A DNA stretch of 44,364 nt from an uncultured Bacteroidota bacterium (GCA_902790215.1 CADAQX010000027.1:74376-118739); one strand, 5' to 3'. Numbered from the stretch's first letter, positions 31,683 to 42,469 are shown. Notes: generated from the sequence alone by a model not told the origin. Numbers and translations are program-made.

Positions 31683-33554
31683 ATGGAAATAACACGTATC
31701 TTCGACCTGCTCGACCATCTTGTCACCAGTTATCCCGACAAGCCCGATATTCTTGCCTGCAAGGAAAAAGGCGAGTGGATTAAATATAGTACACACGATT
31801 ATTATAAGTATTCCCACTATCTGGCCTACGGCCTCATAGAAATGGGACTCAAGCCCGGCGACAAGGTCATCACCATCTCCGGCAACTGCCCTGAGTGGAA
31901 CTTTATGGACATGGCCCTTGCCCTTGCGGGCCTCATCCATGTGCCGGTCTATCCCACGCTCAGCCCCGACAACTACCAGCACATCTTCACCCACAGCGAG
32001 GCCAAATACGTGTTTGTGAGTAACAACATACTCCTGCGCCGCATCCGTCCGGCTCTCGACAAAATGGAAAATCCGCCCATAGTCTATACCCTTGCTAACA
32101 TCGAGGGTGAGCACCGTACGCTCGAAGTGCTCAAGGCCGGTATCGCCAGCCGCGAGAAGAACAGCCCTATCGTGGCGCACCTTAAAGACACCATACAGCC
32201 CGACGACTGGGTCACGCTTATCTACACTTCCGGCACCACCGGCCAGCCCAAGGGCGTCATGCTTTCGCATCGCAACATCTGTTCCAACTTTATCGCCCAC
32301 GAGAAGGTCAACCCCATGACCTCCGAGAGTCGGGTGCTCAGTTTCCTCCCTCTCAACCACATGTATGAGAGGAGCATGAACTACCACTTCCAGCTTAAGG
32401 GAGCCAGCATCTACTATGCGGAGAACATGGGAACCATACAGCAGAACATGGCCGAAATCCATGCCCATGGGTTCTGCGCTGTGCCGCGTGTGCTGGAGAT
32501 GGTATATGATAAACTTTATGCCGCAGGGAAGGACTTCACCGGCCTCCGCAAGAAAATCTATACCCGCGCCTTCAAGCACGGCGCCCGCTACGACTACACC
32601 CTCTTCAAGAAAGTGTCCCTTGGCTACCAAATCTCGCAGTTCTTCTTCGACCGTACCGTCTATCGCCACTGGCGCGAGCGCTTCGGCGGCAACCGCCTTA
32701 TTGTCATTACCGGTTCCTCCAGTATCCAGCCACGCATCATCCGCACCTTCGCTGCCGCGGGTATCTATATCTATGAGGGCTACGGTCTTTCGGAGACATC
32801 GCCAGTCATCGCTGTCAACAACCCGGTCGACGGCTATGTGAAGATAGGTACCGTGGGTCCCATTCTGAAGGGTGTGGAGGTGAAGTTTGCCGACGACGGC
32901 GAAATCCTCACACGCGGACCCCATGTCATGCTGGGCTACTACAAAGACCCCGAATACACCGCCCAGGTCATCGACTCCGACGGCTGGTTCCATACCGGCG
33001 ATGTGGGTGAGATGGTGGGTGGCCTGACTGGCCAGCGCTATCTCCGCATCACTGACCGAAAGAAGGATATTTTCAAACTCTCTGCCGGAAAATACATCGC
33101 CCCGCAGCTGCTTGAAAACAAGCTCCGCGAGTCGGAATACATAGACCAGGCCATGGTTGTGGGCGAGAACGAGAAAAGCGTCGCTGTCATTATCTCGCCC
33201 AACTTCAACACCCTCCACTACTGGGCGCTCAAGCATCATATGCACTATCGCGACAACGGTGTGCTCCTTTCCATGCCTGAGACCAAGGAGAAATACAAGC
33301 AGGTGATTGATAACATCAACCGCGACTTTGCCGCCCATGAGCAAATCAAAAACTTCCGTCTTGTGGTCGATGAATGGTCTTCAGCCAACGGCCTTCTGTC
33401 GCCCACTCTCAAGCTCAAGCGCAACATATTGATGGATAAATATAAGAACCTCATAGCCGAGATTTACGGCAAAGAGGCGGCTCCAGTCAACCCCATCATC
33501 TCTGCTTTCCGCAGTGTGGAACTCCCCAACTTCGGCTTTGGCCGCAAGAAATAG
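31683..33554 (+). CDS. Long-chain fatty-acid-CoA ligase (AMP-forming)
   Basis: 623 residues from ATG 31683 (MEITRIFDLLDHLVTSYPDKPDILACKEKGEW). Adenylate-forming motifs: YTSGTTGQPKGVMLSH (P-loop, about 177-192), YEGYGLSETSPV (about 364-375), WFHTGDVGE and ITDRKKDIFKLSAGKYIAPQLLE. The closing lysine region follows. It activates fatty acids as acyl-AMP and then acyl-CoA for lipid synthesis or breakdown; chain length is not determined by sequence. FadD/FAA1-type length and the LNHMYERSMNYHFQLKGASIYYAE block support a long-chain ligase. Confidence 0.93.
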   Translation: MEITRIFDLLDHLVTSYPDKPDILACKEKGEWIKYSTHDYYKYSHYLAYGLIEMGLKPGDKVITISGNCPEWNFMDMALALAGLIHVPVYPTLSPDNYQHIFTHSEAKYVFVSNNILLRRIRPALDKMENPPIVYTLANIEGEHRTLEVLKAGIASREKNSPIVAHLKDTIQPDDWVTLIYTSGTTGQPKGVMLSHRNICSNFIAHEKVNPMTSESRVLSFLPLNHMYERSMNYHFQLKGASIYYAENMGTIQQNMAEIHAHGFCAVPRVLEMVYDKLYAAGKDFTGLRKKIYTRAFKHGARYDYTLFKKVSLGYQISQFFFDRTVYRHWRERFGGNRLIVITGSSSIQPRIIRTFAAAGIYIYEGYGLSETSPVIAVNNPVDGYVKIGTVGPILKGVEVKFADDGEILTRGPHVMLGYYKDPEYTAQVIDSDGWFHTGDVGEMVGGLTGQRYLRITDRKKDIFKLSAGKYIAPQLLENKLRESEYIDQAMVVGENEKSVAVIISPNFNTLHYWALKHHMHYRDNGVLLSMPETKEKYKQVIDNINRDFAAHEQIKNFRLVVDEWSSANGLLSPTLKLKRNILMDKYKNLIAEIYGKEAAPVNPIISAFRSVELPNFGFGRKK

Positions 33555-33767
33555 CCTTTCCCTTCGCGGGTCAGAGTGCATGGGAATGCTCGCCCATCTG
33601 TCTGTTTGGGTCAGATGGGATGCATTGCAAATACTTCATGGCAAGAGTGTAATGTTCTTTTTGGGACTTCCTTGCCTTTTGGCCGGGAGGGATTGTGGAA
33701 TACTGTGGCAGGGAAAGTTTTCGGGTAGGACACAATAATTTTTTTGAGAGAAAGTTATTTATGCATT

Positions 33768-34445
33768 ATGGAAAATAAGAAAAGACAATTCGCGTGGATG
33801 TGGGGCCTGATTGCCGGCATAATCATTGCGGACCAGATACTGAAGATTTGGGTGAAAACCCACATGCATATGGGCGAGGACATCCCGCTTATAGGCGACT
33901 GGTGCCTGCTGCACTTTGTGGAGAACGAGGGCTTCGCCTTCGGCATGACGCTTGGCGGGACAGTCGGCAAGGTGATTCTGTCACTGGTCAGAATGGTGGC
34001 CTCTGCCGCTCTGATATGGTTTTTGATAAAGAAGATACGGAAAGGTATTCGCATGTCGCTGCTGCTGTGCGTGACCCTGATTACCGCCGGAGCAATGGGA
34101 AACCTGATTGACTGCTGCTTCTATGGTTTGATATTTAATGAGAGCTCTTACTCTGTGGCCCAGTTGTTCCCGCCCGAGGGCGGCTACGCACCGTTCTTGC
34201 AGGGCAAGGTGGTGGACATGTTCTACTTCCCGCTGTTCGAGACGGAGCTGCCTGGCTGGCTGCCGTTCTGGGGTGGCGACCACTTTGAGTTTTTCAGCGC
34301 CATATTCAACATTGCCGATGCGGCCATCACGGTTGGTACCATATGGCTGATAATCGACCAGATGTTTTTCTCGCCCAAAAACTCAAAAAAAGAAGAAGAA
34401 AATGCTTCCGAAAACCCCGAAAAGAGCGAAAAAGTAGTGGCTTGA
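33768..34445 (+). CDS. lspA: Signal peptidase II (lipoprotein signal peptidase)
   Basis: 225 residues from ATG 33768; an upstream ATG at 33744 gives nine extra residues and is less likely. Four membrane segments are predicted. Active-site motifs: NEGFAFGM (conserved Asn/Gly), MGNLIDCCFYG (first catalytic Asp) and FNIADAAITVG (second catalytic Asp). The enzyme cuts prolipoprotein signal peptides after lipid attachment, matching the many lipoproteins in this window. A Bacteroidota-type insertion (YSVAQLFPPEGGYAPFLQGKVVDMFYFP) and a charged C-terminal tail make it longer than the E. coli protein. Confidence 0.95.
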   Translation: MENKKRQFAWMWGLIAGIIIADQILKIWVKTHMHMGEDIPLIGDWCLLHFVENEGFAFGMTLGGTVGKVILSLVRMVASAALIWFLIKKIRKGIRMSLLLCVTLITAGAMGNLIDCCFYGLIFNESSYSVAQLFPPEGGYAPFLQGKVVDMFYFPLFETELPGWLPFWGGDHFEFFSAIFNIADAAITVGTIWLIIDQMFFSPKNSKKEEENASENPEKSEKVVA

Positions 34446-34555
34446 AACCCTTTTTCGAGGTGTTGACGAAGATGGTATGATAAAAAAATTACTCTTATTC
34501 CCAAATAGTTGCAGTTTTTTTTGAAAAAATATTTTGCTGAATGGGAAAAAAGTAG

Positions 34556-34563
34556 TAATTTTG
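34556..34563 (+). promoter_or_regulatory. -7 promoter box of tRNA-Phe
   Basis: TAATTTTG followed by C, about 40 bases upstream of the tRNA. Confidence 0.6.
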
Positions 34564-34603
34564 CAAACGATTTCAAAGGAAGAGAAATCTAGTTTGAAAT
34601 GAT

Positions 34604-34676
<73 letters not shown>

Positions 34677-34698
34677 CAGGAAATGATGAACTTTTCAG

Positions 34699-34732
34699 CA
34701 GGAGGTGCAGTGCAGGTACCTCCTGTCTTTTT
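34699..34732 (+). terminator. Terminator after tRNA-Phe
   Basis: CAGGAGGT (34699-34706) pairs with ACCTCCTG (34718-34725), followed by TCTTTTTAT. Confidence 0.85.
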
Positions 34733-34795
34733 ATATACACTGGCACACGTAACAACAGCAGCCCATAGGACTAACAAACTAACTATTATCCCGAT

Positions 34796-35482
34796 ATGAC
34801 AAAGATACTGGTAGTTGACGATGAGCAGGACTTGTGCGAGATTTTGCGCTTTGACCTCGGTAATGAGGGCTTCGGGGTGGAGACTGCCAACAGTGCAGAG
34901 GAAGCCTTGGCCATTATGGGACAGCGTGCGCCGGGAGAGTTCGGACTGATACTGCTCGATGTGATGATGGAGCATATGTCGGGCTTTGAGATGGCACGGC
35001 AGCTGCGCGGGAACGGAGACAACACCCCCATCATCTTCCTGACAGCCCTTGATTCACACGACGACCAGCTGGCTGGATTCTCGGTGGGCGCCGATGACTA
35101 TATCACCAAGCCTTTTGCTTTCGACACTGTGCTGGCACGTGTGCGTGCCGTGCTGAAACGCACGCAGTCTCCTGCCTTGACCCCCTCCGGGTCGGTGATA
35201 CGCATAGGGGCTTTGCAAATCGACCCCTCGCGCAATACGGTCAGCGTCGGCGGCATCCCCGTGGAACTGACACGCAGGGAGTATATGATATTGTGCCTGA
35301 TGGTGCAGAACCCGGGCATCTATTTTTCACGCGAAGAAATCATGTCGGCCGTATGGCCCAACGATGCGCTGGTAAACGACCGCAGTGTGGATGTGCATAT
35401 AGCCCGGCTGAGAAAAAAAATGGGCAGCGAAGGACGGCGGTTGGTGAACCGCACGGGCTTCGGCTATGCCTTCCAGAATTGA
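34796..35482 (+). CDS. OmpR/PhoB-type response regulator
   Basis: 228 residues. Receiver domain (1-120) with the acidic pocket VVDDEQD (8-10), phospho-acceptor D55 (LILLDVMM), T at FLTALD and K in DYITKPF. A winged-helix DNA-binding domain follows (about 135-228: GIPVELTRREYMILCLMVQNPG, NDRSVDVHIARLRKKMG, VNRTGFGYAF). The cognate histidine kinase starts 34 bases downstream in the same operon. The stimulus is unknown; Bacteroidota PhoB/RprY-like pairs share this layout. Confidence 0.95.
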   Translation: MTKILVVDDEQDLCEILRFDLGNEGFGVETANSAEEALAIMGQRAPGEFGLILLDVMMEHMSGFEMARQLRGNGDNTPIIFLTALDSHDDQLAGFSVGADDYITKPFAFDTVLARVRAVLKRTQSPALTPSGSVIRIGALQIDPSRNTVSVGGIPVELTRREYMILCLMVQNPGIYFSREEIMSAVWPNDALVNDRSVDVHIARLRKKMGSEGRRLVNRTGFGYAFQN

Positions 35483-35516
35483 CGCATAACCCCGGCAGAA
35501 ATCCAGAGACAACGAA

Positions 35517-36362
35517 ATGACAAACACGATTATCATAACGGTAACATTGCTGGGGTTGGCCCTGATTACACTTGTGTGGATGGCTGTGAGGCTGAAGATG
35601 CGTGTGCAGAGCGAGCACCGGCTGCGCGAAGAGGCGGAGGCCTCCAAGCAACAGATTATCGTGGAGCAGAACCGCAACCGCCAGTTGAAGCAGGAGATGA
35701 CGAACAACATCGCCCACGAACTGAAGACTCCCGTGAGCTCGATACGCGGATACCTGGAAATACTGCTGGCCGACAAGCCCGTCAGCGACGAGCAGCGGCA
35801 TTTCTTTATCGAGCGGTGCTACAGCCAGACGCTGCGCCTGTCCAACCTCATCAACGACGTGTCGCTCATCAACAAACTGGAGGAAGCCAACGACCTGTTT
35901 GTAAAAGAGCCTGTGGACATCAAGGCTACAGCCAGGGAGGCCATCAGCGAACTCATGCTCAAGTCGGAGCAGCACGGCATTGCCATCCACGACAACCTGC
36001 CCGACGGAATGGTGGTGAATGGCAACACTATGCTGCTGTACTCCATCTTCCGCAACTTGATAGAGAACGCCATAGAGTATGCTGGCGACGGCAGCACGGT
36101 GTGTATTCAGTGCTACAAGCCCGAGGACGAGACACACTATTTCATACACCTGTACGATACCGGCAAGGGTGTGGGCAATGAGTATCTGCCTCGCCTGTTC
36201 GACCGTTTTCTGCGAATTGACGAAGGCCGCAGCCGGAAGAGCGGCGGCACTGGGCTGGGACTGTCGATAGTGAAACATGCCGTCCTGTTCCATGAGGGGG
36301 ACATCTATGTCAAGAACCGCGTCGAAGGGGGCCTGGAGTTTTTCTTCTCTATCAAGAAATAA
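35517..36362 (+). CDS. Membrane histidine kinase with minimal sensor
   Basis: 281 residues. It has a single N-terminal membrane helix (about 4-24) followed by a coiled-coil linker (about 28-60). There is no periplasmic sensor domain, so it may sense the membrane, a partner protein or a cytosolic signal. H box NIAHELKTP with phospho-accepting H67, N box NLIENAIEYA, G1 DTGKGVG, F box LFDRFLRID and G2 SGGTGLGLSIV are all intact. Partner of the response regulator upstream. The stop codon directly abuts the next ATG. Confidence 0.93.
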   Translation: MTNTIIITVTLLGLALITLVWMAVRLKMRVQSEHRLREEAEASKQQIIVEQNRNRQLKQEMTNNIAHELKTPVSSIRGYLEILLADKPVSDEQRHFFIERCYSQTLRLSNLINDVSLINKLEEANDLFVKEPVDIKATAREAISELMLKSEQHGIAIHDNLPDGMVVNGNTMLLYSIFRNLIENAIEYAGDGSTVCIQCYKPEDETHYFIHLYDTGKGVGNEYLPRLFDRFLRIDEGRSRKSGGTGLGLSIVKHAVLFHEGDIYVKNRVEGGLEFFFSIKK

Positions 36363-36809
36363 ATGTACGAACAATCAATAAAACACAACATGCATAAGAC
36401 ACATATACAATTGCGCTTCAATGATATCGACCAGATGGGGCATGTCAACAACGCTGTCATCATGGAATTCTTTGATTTGGGTAAGTCGGAATATTTTACA
36501 GCGATAGGACTTCCGCCCGAAGAGGGCGATTTCACCGTTATGGTGGTGCGTGTGGAAGTAGACTTCCAGCGGCAAGTCCTTTTCCACGACCACATCCATG
36601 TGACGACCTCGGTGGATCACTTCGGCAACAAGAGTCTGGCGGTGAAACAGCAGTTGGTCGATACTGCGACTGGTGAGGTGTGTGCGTCCTGCCGGACAGT
36701 GATGTCCGGATACAGCCGGATAACACACCGGAGTGCAGTAATACCCGACACAATAAAAGAGCGAATCATGCGTTATGAAGAATTGGAAACTGAAAATAGC
36801 GCGATATGA
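36363..36809 (+). CDS. Acyl-CoA thioesterase, 4HBT (YbgC/FadM) type
   Basis: 148 residues from ATG 36363, immediately after the kinase stop; ATG 36390 (MHKTHIQLRF) is equally likely by family alignment. Hot-dog fold motif LRFNDIDQMGHVNNAVIMEFFDLG with the catalytic Asp of the F-N-D-x-D-x-M-G-H-V-N-N block, then VVRVEVDFQRQVLFHDHIHVTTSV. It hydrolyses acyl-CoA thioesters. It sits in a run of closely packed genes and overlaps ansA by four bases (ATGA). Confidence 0.9.
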   Translation: MYEQSIKHNMHKTHIQLRFNDIDQMGHVNNAVIMEFFDLGKSEYFTAIGLPPEEGDFTVMVVRVEVDFQRQVLFHDHIHVTTSVDHFGNKSLAVKQQLVDTATGEVCASCRTVMSGYSRITHRSAVIPDTIKERIMRYEELETENSAI

Positions 36810-37825
36810 ACAATAAAGTCCTATTACTGTACACGGGTGGCACCATAGGCATGGTGCAGGACGGGAACGGGTCGTTGAAGCCTTTCCCGATGGAGCACAT
36901 CTATGACCTTGTGCCGGAACTGCGGAAATGCCCTTATCAGATAGACACCTGCCAGCTGGACAACATCATTGATTCGTCGAACATGACCCCCTCTTTCTGG
37001 GTGGATATTGCGGAAATCATTGAGCGGAAGTACGACGAGTACGACGGCTTTGTGATTCTGCACGGCACGGACACGATGGCCTACACCGCTTCCGCCCTCA
37101 GCTTTATGTTCAAGAACCTTTCCAAGCCCATCATCCTGACGGGGAGCCAGCTGCCTATGGGTGTGCTGCGCACCGACGGGCGGGAGAATATCATCTGTGC
37201 ATTGGAGCTGGCCTCGTGTCGTGAGGCCTTTATCCCCGAAGTGGGACTGTTTTTCGAGAACCACCTCTACCGGGGCAACCGCAGCACCAAGGTGAGTGCG
37301 GAGAACTTCGACGCTTTCTGCAGTTTCAACTTCCCCTCGTTGGCCAAGGCGGGTATCAACTTCAGTTTCAAACCCCATCTGTTCCTGCCAAAGGGTACCG
37401 AGCCGTTGGAGGTGCGCAAGTGCTTCGACCGCAACATCGCGGTGCTGAAACTGTTCCCTGGCATCACGCCGGAGGTGGTCAATGCCATCCTCAATGCCGA
37501 GAACCTGCACGGTGTGATTATCGAGACTTTCGGGTCGGGCAATGCACCCACTGAGAAATGGTTTATCGACGCCATGTACAATGCGCTGAAGCGTGGAATC
37601 ACCGTGCTGAATGTGACGCAGTGCAAAGCCGGCTCGGTGGTGATGTGCCAGTACGAGGCAAGCTGTGAGATGAACCGCATCGGCATTATCGGAGGCAACG
37701 ACATCACGCTGGAGGCAGCCGTCACCAAGATGATGTACTTGCTGGGGTCGTACCCCAACAACCCCGAGTATGTGCGTAAAGGACTGCAGCTCTCCATGCG
37801 TGGTGAGATGACGGTTCCGTGTTGA
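36806..37825 (+). CDS. ansA: Type I (cytoplasmic) L-asparaginase
   Basis: 339 residues, normal for AnsA. The first catalytic Thr lies in LLLYTGGTIGM (TGGT at 10-13), and the second in FVILHGTDTMAYTASAL (about 87-91). There is no signal peptide, in line with the cytoplasmic low-affinity enzyme that converts asparagine to aspartate and ammonia. The LTGSQLPMGVLRTDGRENI and GNAPTEKWF blocks are typical. Translation is coupled to the thioesterase through an ATGA overlap, though no shared pathway is obvious. Confidence 0.96.
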   Translation: MNNKVLLLYTGGTIGMVQDGNGSLKPFPMEHIYDLVPELRKCPYQIDTCQLDNIIDSSNMTPSFWVDIAEIIERKYDEYDGFVILHGTDTMAYTASALSFMFKNLSKPIILTGSQLPMGVLRTDGRENIICALELASCREAFIPEVGLFFENHLYRGNRSTKVSAENFDAFCSFNFPSLAKAGINFSFKPHLFLPKGTEPLEVRKCFDRNIAVLKLFPGITPEVVNAILNAENLHGVIIETFGSGNAPTEKWFIDAMYNALKRGITVLNVTQCKAGSVVMCQYEASCEMNRIGIIGGNDITLEAAVTKMMYLLGSYPNNPEYVRKGLQLSMRGEMTVPC

Positions 37826-37857
37826 AATAAAGTAGGGATTAACAGCCACACTGTGTT

Positions 37858-38613
37858 TTGAAAAAGCTGATTCCATATCTGATTCTGCTGCTGTGCGCCA
37901 CCCCTGCAGTACGGGCGCAGGTGCGTGCCTCGCACCTGGGCTCTTTCGACAACCAGAAACTGCACTGGGGCATACAGGTGGGCTATACCCAGTCGAAGTT
38001 CGACTTACACTATTCCGAGGATGAAACCCTGAGGCAGACAATTATGGGGGTGACCTCATATTACAGCCCGGGATTCCACATCAATATAATCGGCGACCTG
38101 CGCTTGAATGACAACTTCAACCTGCGGCTCTTGCCTGGCATTACGCTCATCAGCCGCGAGATGGCTTACAGTTGGTCGCCGGAATATACTTCCACACATT
38201 GGAAATATGACTTAAGCCGCACGGTCGAGTCAGTCTATGGGGAGATCCCGCTCGAAGTGAAGTTCCGTGCACACCGCTACACAGACTTCCGGCCATACCT
38301 GACTACGGGTGCCAGTTTCGGCTTCGACTTTGCCTCGCTGTTCAAGAACAAGAATAACAACGACGAGTCTATCATTCGCCTTAACCCCGTTGACCTCCGC
38401 TACACTGCAGGCGTGGGGTTCGACTTCTTCCTCCCCTATGTGAAGTTTGCCATAGAGTTCAAGATGGCTTTCGGGCTTGTGAACCTGAAGGTAAACGACG
38501 ACGACTACTACACTCAATCCACCGACGACCTGAGGTCACGCACGTTCATGCTCTCGTTCACTTTCGAGGGAGATAGCCGGGCACTTTATTTAAGTCATGC
38601 GAAAAATCGTTGA
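37858..38613 (+). CDS. porT: PorT-family type IX secretion outer-membrane protein
   Basis: 251 residues with a TTG start at 37858 followed by a signal peptide (KKLIPYLILLLCATPAVRAQ). It is an eight-stranded-type outer-membrane barrel with the PorT pattern: LHWGIQVGYTQSKFDLHYS, YSPGFHINIIGDLRLNDNFNLRLLPG, TVESVYGEIPLEVKFRAHR, and the C-terminal DDYYTQSTDDLRSRTFMLSFTFE. PorT was one of the first genes found to be required for gingipain secretion by the T9SS in Porphyromonas. Two T9SS cargo proteins are encoded at the right end of the window. The gene overlaps the next one by 17 bases. Confidence 0.92.
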   Translation: MKKLIPYLILLLCATPAVRAQVRASHLGSFDNQKLHWGIQVGYTQSKFDLHYSEDETLRQTIMGVTSYYSPGFHINIIGDLRLNDNFNLRLLPGITLISREMAYSWSPEYTSTHWKYDLSRTVESVYGEIPLEVKFRAHRYTDFRPYLTTGASFGFDFASLFKNKNNNDESIIRLNPVDLRYTAGVGFDFFLPYVKFAIEFKMAFGLVNLKVNDDDYYTQSTDDLRSRTFMLSFTFEGDSRALYLSHAKNR

Positions 38614-40159
38614 CATAGACCTCACCCCTGCTGAATACTGTACGCACGACCTGCTTTGCCGCGCCGTGGCGCATAAGGCACACCTGCATGTGGACGACAT
38701 CGCCCATGTGGAGGTGCTGCGTCGCAGCCTCGACTCGCGGCGGGGAATACGCTACCACGCCACCGTCGAGGTGTACTGTGGCGAAGACTACGTCGCTCCC
38801 GACTATAAGGGACAATATCGCGACTGCCACAACAGCCCTGCGGTCATTATCGTCGGTGCCGGCCCGGCAGGGCTCTTTGCTGCTCTCCGCGCCCTCGAGT
38901 CGGGGCTGAAACCCATTGTCATCGAGCGCGGACAACCGGTGGAGCAGCGCCGTCTTGACATCGCCCAGCTGGGTCGTACACATCAGGTGAACCCCGAAAG
39001 CAACTGGTGTTTCGGTGAAGGCGGTGCAGGCACCTATTCCGACGGCAAGCTCTACACCCGCAGCACCAAGCGCGGGAATATCCAGTATGTGCTGGAACGT
39101 TTTATAGAGCACGGAGCCGACCCCGCCATTGCCATCGACGCACACGCACATATCGGGACCGACAAACTGAGCGGCATCATAGCCAACATGCGCCATACAA
39201 TCGAAGAGCACGGCGGCGAATACCATTTCGCCACCCGCATGGCAGACCTTGTCGTAGAGCGGCAGGGGGCTGAACAGCGTGTGCTGGGTGTTGCGGACAG
39301 CGAAGGCAACGAGTACCGGGGCGTGGCCGTCGTCCTTGCCACAGGCCATTCGGCTCGCGACATCTACCGCCTGTTCCATCGCCAGGGCTGGCTTTTGGAG
39401 GCTAAGCCCTTTGCCCTCGGCATACGGGTGGAGCATCCCCAAAGCCTCATCAATGAGATACAATACCACCGCTCGCCCGACATCAATTACCTGCCACCGG
39501 CAGCCTACAGTCTCACCACGCAGGTGGAAGGCCACGGGGTCTTCTCGTTCTGCATGTGCCCGGGCGGGGTCATCGTCCCCGCAGCCACAGACGGCGGGCA
39601 GCAGGTGGTCAACGGCATGAGCAATTCCAAGCGCAACTCACCCTATGCCAACAGCGGCATAGCCGTCACCGTGAGCCTCGCCGATGTGCCGCAGTATGCA
39701 CATCTTGGCCCATTGGCCTTGCTGCAGTTCCAGCAGGAGGTAGAGCACGCCACATTCCAAGCTGTGGGCAACAGCATTGCGGCCCCCATCCAGCGGCTCA
39801 CCGACTTCTGTCAGGGCATTCCCAGCCGAAGCAACAACAAGAGCAACTACATCGGCGATACGGTCAACCTGCCCCAGCACGAACTGCTGCCCTCCTTTGT
39901 TGTAAAGTGTCTCCAACAGGGCTTTCGCGACTTCGACAGGAAAATGCATGGTTTCCTCACCTCGCAAGCCAGCGTGCTGGCTGTCGAAAGCCGCACCTCC
40001 TCGCCTGTCCGCATCCCTCGCGACGAGACCCTGCAGCATCCCCAGCTGCGCGGCCTCTACCCCTGTGGCGAAGGCGCAGGATATGCCGGCGGCATCGTCT
40101 CCTCGGCACTCGACGGCATCAACATCGTCAACAATATAGCAACTGTCCTGAACTCATAA
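38597..40159 (+). CDS. FAD-dependent oxidoreductase (COG2509 type)
   Basis: 520 residues. An N-terminal domain of about 80 residues with an alpha/beta pattern precedes the Rossmann FAD site [19 protein letters not shown] (about 82-100). Further blocks: [49 protein letters not shown], and [23 protein letters not shown] at the end, all typical of the 'FAD-dependent dehydrogenase' family. The substrate of this widely conserved family is unknown. It overlaps porT and is followed 13 bases later by uvrB, so it is probably part of one transcript. Confidence 0.9.
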   Translation: MRKIVDIDLTPAEYCTHDLLCRAVAHKAHLHVDDIAHVEVLRRSLDSRRGIRYHATVEVYCGEDYVAPDYKGQYRDCHNSPAVIIVGAGPAGLFAALRALESGLKPIVIERGQPVEQRRLDIAQLGRTHQVNPESNWCFGEGGAGTYSDGKLYTRSTKRGNIQYVLERFIEHGADPAIAIDAHAHIGTDKLSGIIANMRHTIEEHGGEYHFATRMADLVVERQGAEQRVLGVADSEGNEYRGVAVVLATGHSARDIYRLFHRQGWLLEAKPFALGIRVEHPQSLINEIQYHRSPDINYLPPAAYSLTTQVEGHGVFSFCMCPGGVIVPAATDGGQQVVNGMSNSKRNSPYANSGIAVTVSLADVPQYAHLGPLALLQFQQEVEHATFQAVGNSIAAPIQRLTDFCQGIPSRSNNKSNYIGDTVNLPQHELLPSFVVKCLQQGFRDFDRKMHGFLTSQASVLAVESRTSSPVRIPRDETLQHPQLRGLYPCGEGAGYAGGIVSSALDGINIVNNIATVLNS

Positions 40160-40172
40160 TACTGTTAAAAGC

Positions 40173-42314
40173 ATGGACTTTGAACTCAAATCCGACTTTG
40201 CCCCCATGGGCGACCAGCCCGAGGCCATCCGCCAACTGGTGGAGGGCGTCCGCAACGGGCAGCGTGCACAGGTGCTGCAGGGCGTCACCGGCAGCGGCAA
40301 GACATTCACCGTGGCCAATGTCATTGCCCAACTCAAACGCCCGACTCTTGTCCTCAGCCACAACAAAACCCTTGCCGCGCAGCTCTACGGCGAGTTCAAA
40401 CAGTTCTTTCCCAACAACGCGGTGGAGTACTTCGTCTCCTACTACGACTACTACCAGCCCGAGGCCTACATCGCCGCCACCAACACGTATATAGAAAAAG
40501 ACCTTGCCATCAACGACGACCTCGACAAACTGCGCCTGCGTGCCTCCTCGGCACTGCTCAGCGGCCGCCGCGATGTCATCGTTGTCAGTTCCGTCAGCTG
40601 CATCTACGGCATCGGCAACCCCGACGAGTTCAAGCGTGGCACCGTCCACGTCAAGGTGGGCGACCGCATCAGCCGCGACAACCTCCTGCTCCAGCTCTTG
40701 GACGGACAATATGTCCGCAACGAAATAGAGTTCATCAACGGACGCTTCCGCGTAAAGGGCGACACCGTTGACGTTTTCCCCTCCTTTGCCGACTTCTGCT
40801 ACCGCATCAGCTTTTGGGACGACGAGATAGAGAGCATCGAAAGCTTCGAGCCCATCAGCGGGCAGAAACTGGACACCTACGACGAGGCCGTCATCTATCC
40901 GGCCAGCAACTTCCTCACCTCAAAAGAGAACATGGCCGATGCCCTGCGCCAGATACAGGCCGACATGTTCGAGCGCCGCGACTACTTCTACTCCATTGAC
41001 AGGCCCCTCGAGGCCAAGCGTCTTGAGGAACGGGTCAACTACGACCTCGAAATGATACAGGAGCTGGGCTATTGCAGCGGTATCGAGAACTACTCCCGCT
41101 ATTTCGACGGCCGCAGCGAGGGCAGCCGTCCCTTCTGTCTTATAGACTATTTCCCCGACGATTTCCTCCTTGTAGTCGACGAGAGCCACGTCACCGTGCC
41201 TCAAATCGGTGCCATGTACGGTGGCGACCGCAGCCGCAAGACTTCTCTTGTCGAATACGGCTTCCGCCTCCCCTCGGCGCTCGACAACCGTCCGCTCAAA
41301 TACGAAGAGTTCTATGCCCTCACAGGCCAGACCATCTACATCAGCGCCACCCCTGCGCAATACGAACTCAGCGAGGCCGAGGGTGTGGTGGTGGAGCAGA
41401 TTATCCGTCCCACAGGACTTTTAGACCCCGTCGTGGAGGTGCGGCCGGCTGTCAACCAAGTCGACGACCTCCTCGACGAGATAGAGAAGACCGTCTACAA
41501 GAACGAGCGTGTCCTGGTCACCACCCTCACCAAACGCATGGCCGAAGAGCTGACCTCCTACCTCATCAACCTCGGCATCCGCAGCAAATACATCCACAGC
41601 GACGTGGACACTCTTGAGCGTGTCGAGATAATGCGCGACTTGCGCATGGGAGTCTTCGATGTCCTCGTGGGTGTCAACCTCCTGCGCGAAGGACTCGACC
41701 TGCCCGAAGTGTCGCTCGTCGCCATCCTCGATGCCGACAAAGAGGGTTTTCTGCGTGGCGACAGGGCCCTTATCCAGACCATTGGACGCGCTGCCCGCAA
41801 CGTCCACAGCAAGGCCATCCTCTATGGCGACACCATCACCGGCAGCATGCAGCGTGCCATCGACGAGACCAACCGCCACCGTGAAAAACAGATACGGTTC
41901 AATCTCGAGCATGGCATTGTGCCGCGACAGATTGTCAAGAGCACCGAGGCCATCATGGGCTCCACCAGCGTCATAGAGCGTGCCGCCGAGGAGCACTACG
42001 AGGAGAAAGCAGCCGAAGGCCCCAACATCCCCAACATCGCCGCCTCGCCCTATGCCCTCAACACCCCGGCGCACCCCGGCAAACAGAAACGCACCGCCGC
42101 CGATTACGATGCCGTGCAGGCCGCCGAACCCGATGCAGCCGTGCAGGAAGACAGTCTGCAGTGGTGCAACAAGACCAAAGCGCAGCTCCGCAAGGAGATA
42201 CGCGAAACCCAGCGCAAGATGCAGCTTGCCGCAAAAGAGATGGACTTCCTGTCTGCCGCTAAGTACCGCGACCAGATACGCGCCATGCAGAAAGCTCTCG
42301 ACACCGCACGCTGA
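40173..42314 (+). CDS. uvrB: Excinuclease ABC subunit B
   Basis: 713 residues. Helicase-like damage-verification protein of nucleotide excision repair. Domains in order: Walker [11 protein letters not shown] (about 37-46), the damage-probing beta-hairpin [10 protein letters not shown] (about 92-101), the UvrA-interaction region, motif DESHVT, helicase motifs [36 protein letters not shown] and QTIGRAARN, and a C-terminal UVR domain ([21 protein letters not shown]) that binds UvrC. About 60 residues of variable linker before the UVR domain are longer than in E. coli. No sign of damage. Confidence 0.98.
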   Translation: MDFELKSDFAPMGDQPEAIRQLVEGVRNGQRAQVLQGVTGSGKTFTVANVIAQLKRPTLVLSHNKTLAAQLYGEFKQFFPNNAVEYFVSYYDYYQPEAYIAATNTYIEKDLAINDDLDKLRLRASSALLSGRRDVIVVSSVSCIYGIGNPDEFKRGTVHVKVGDRISRDNLLLQLLDGQYVRNEIEFINGRFRVKGDTVDVFPSFADFCYRISFWDDEIESIESFEPISGQKLDTYDEAVIYPASNFLTSKENMADALRQIQADMFERRDYFYSIDRPLEAKRLEERVNYDLEMIQELGYCSGIENYSRYFDGRSEGSRPFCLIDYFPDDFLLVVDESHVTVPQIGAMYGGDRSRKTSLVEYGFRLPSALDNRPLKYEEFYALTGQTIYISATPAQYELSEAEGVVVEQIIRPTGLLDPVVEVRPAVNQVDDLLDEIEKTVYKNERVLVTTLTKRMAEELTSYLINLGIRSKYIHSDVDTLERVEIMRDLRMGVFDVLVGVNLLREGLDLPEVSLVAILDADKEGFLRGDRALIQTIGRAARNVHSKAILYGDTITGSMQRAIDETNRHREKQIRFNLEHGIVPRQIVKSTEAIMGSTSVIERAAEEHYEEKAAEGPNIPNIAASPYALNTPAHPGKQKRTAADYDAVQAAEPDAAVQEDSLQWCNKTKAQLRKEIRETQRKMQLAAKEMDFLSAAKYRDQIRAMQKALDTAR

Positions 42315-42323
42315 CCTTCCTCC

Positions 42324-42469
42324 CCGAAAACCGCTGCAAAAGTACACATTTTCTTTCAGACCTGAACATCAACTTACCTCAACTCGTCCCAAAATACAAA
42401 GAAAGGATGCCGACAAACCGCGCCAGCATCCAACTCTCAATTCTCAATTCTCAATTCTCAACTCTCCAC
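42324..42469. repeat. ~145-bp repeat, copy 1 (3' region of a T9SS cargo gene)
   Basis: This stretch is nearly identical to 44037-44186. It contains a minus-strand -7 box (TACTTTTG), a T9SS-gene terminator hairpin (GGATGC 42405-42410 with GCATCC 42426-42431, followed on the minus strand by TTTCTTT) and tandem CTCAATTCT words. Here the promoter-like box points into the 3' end of uvrB and drives no visible gene. Confidence 0.88.

Noticed and set aside
31443-33344. Long upstream extension of the trkA frame
   Set aside because: It is the antisense of the acyl-CoA ligase gene. TrkA family alignment and the divergent promoter place the start at 31442.
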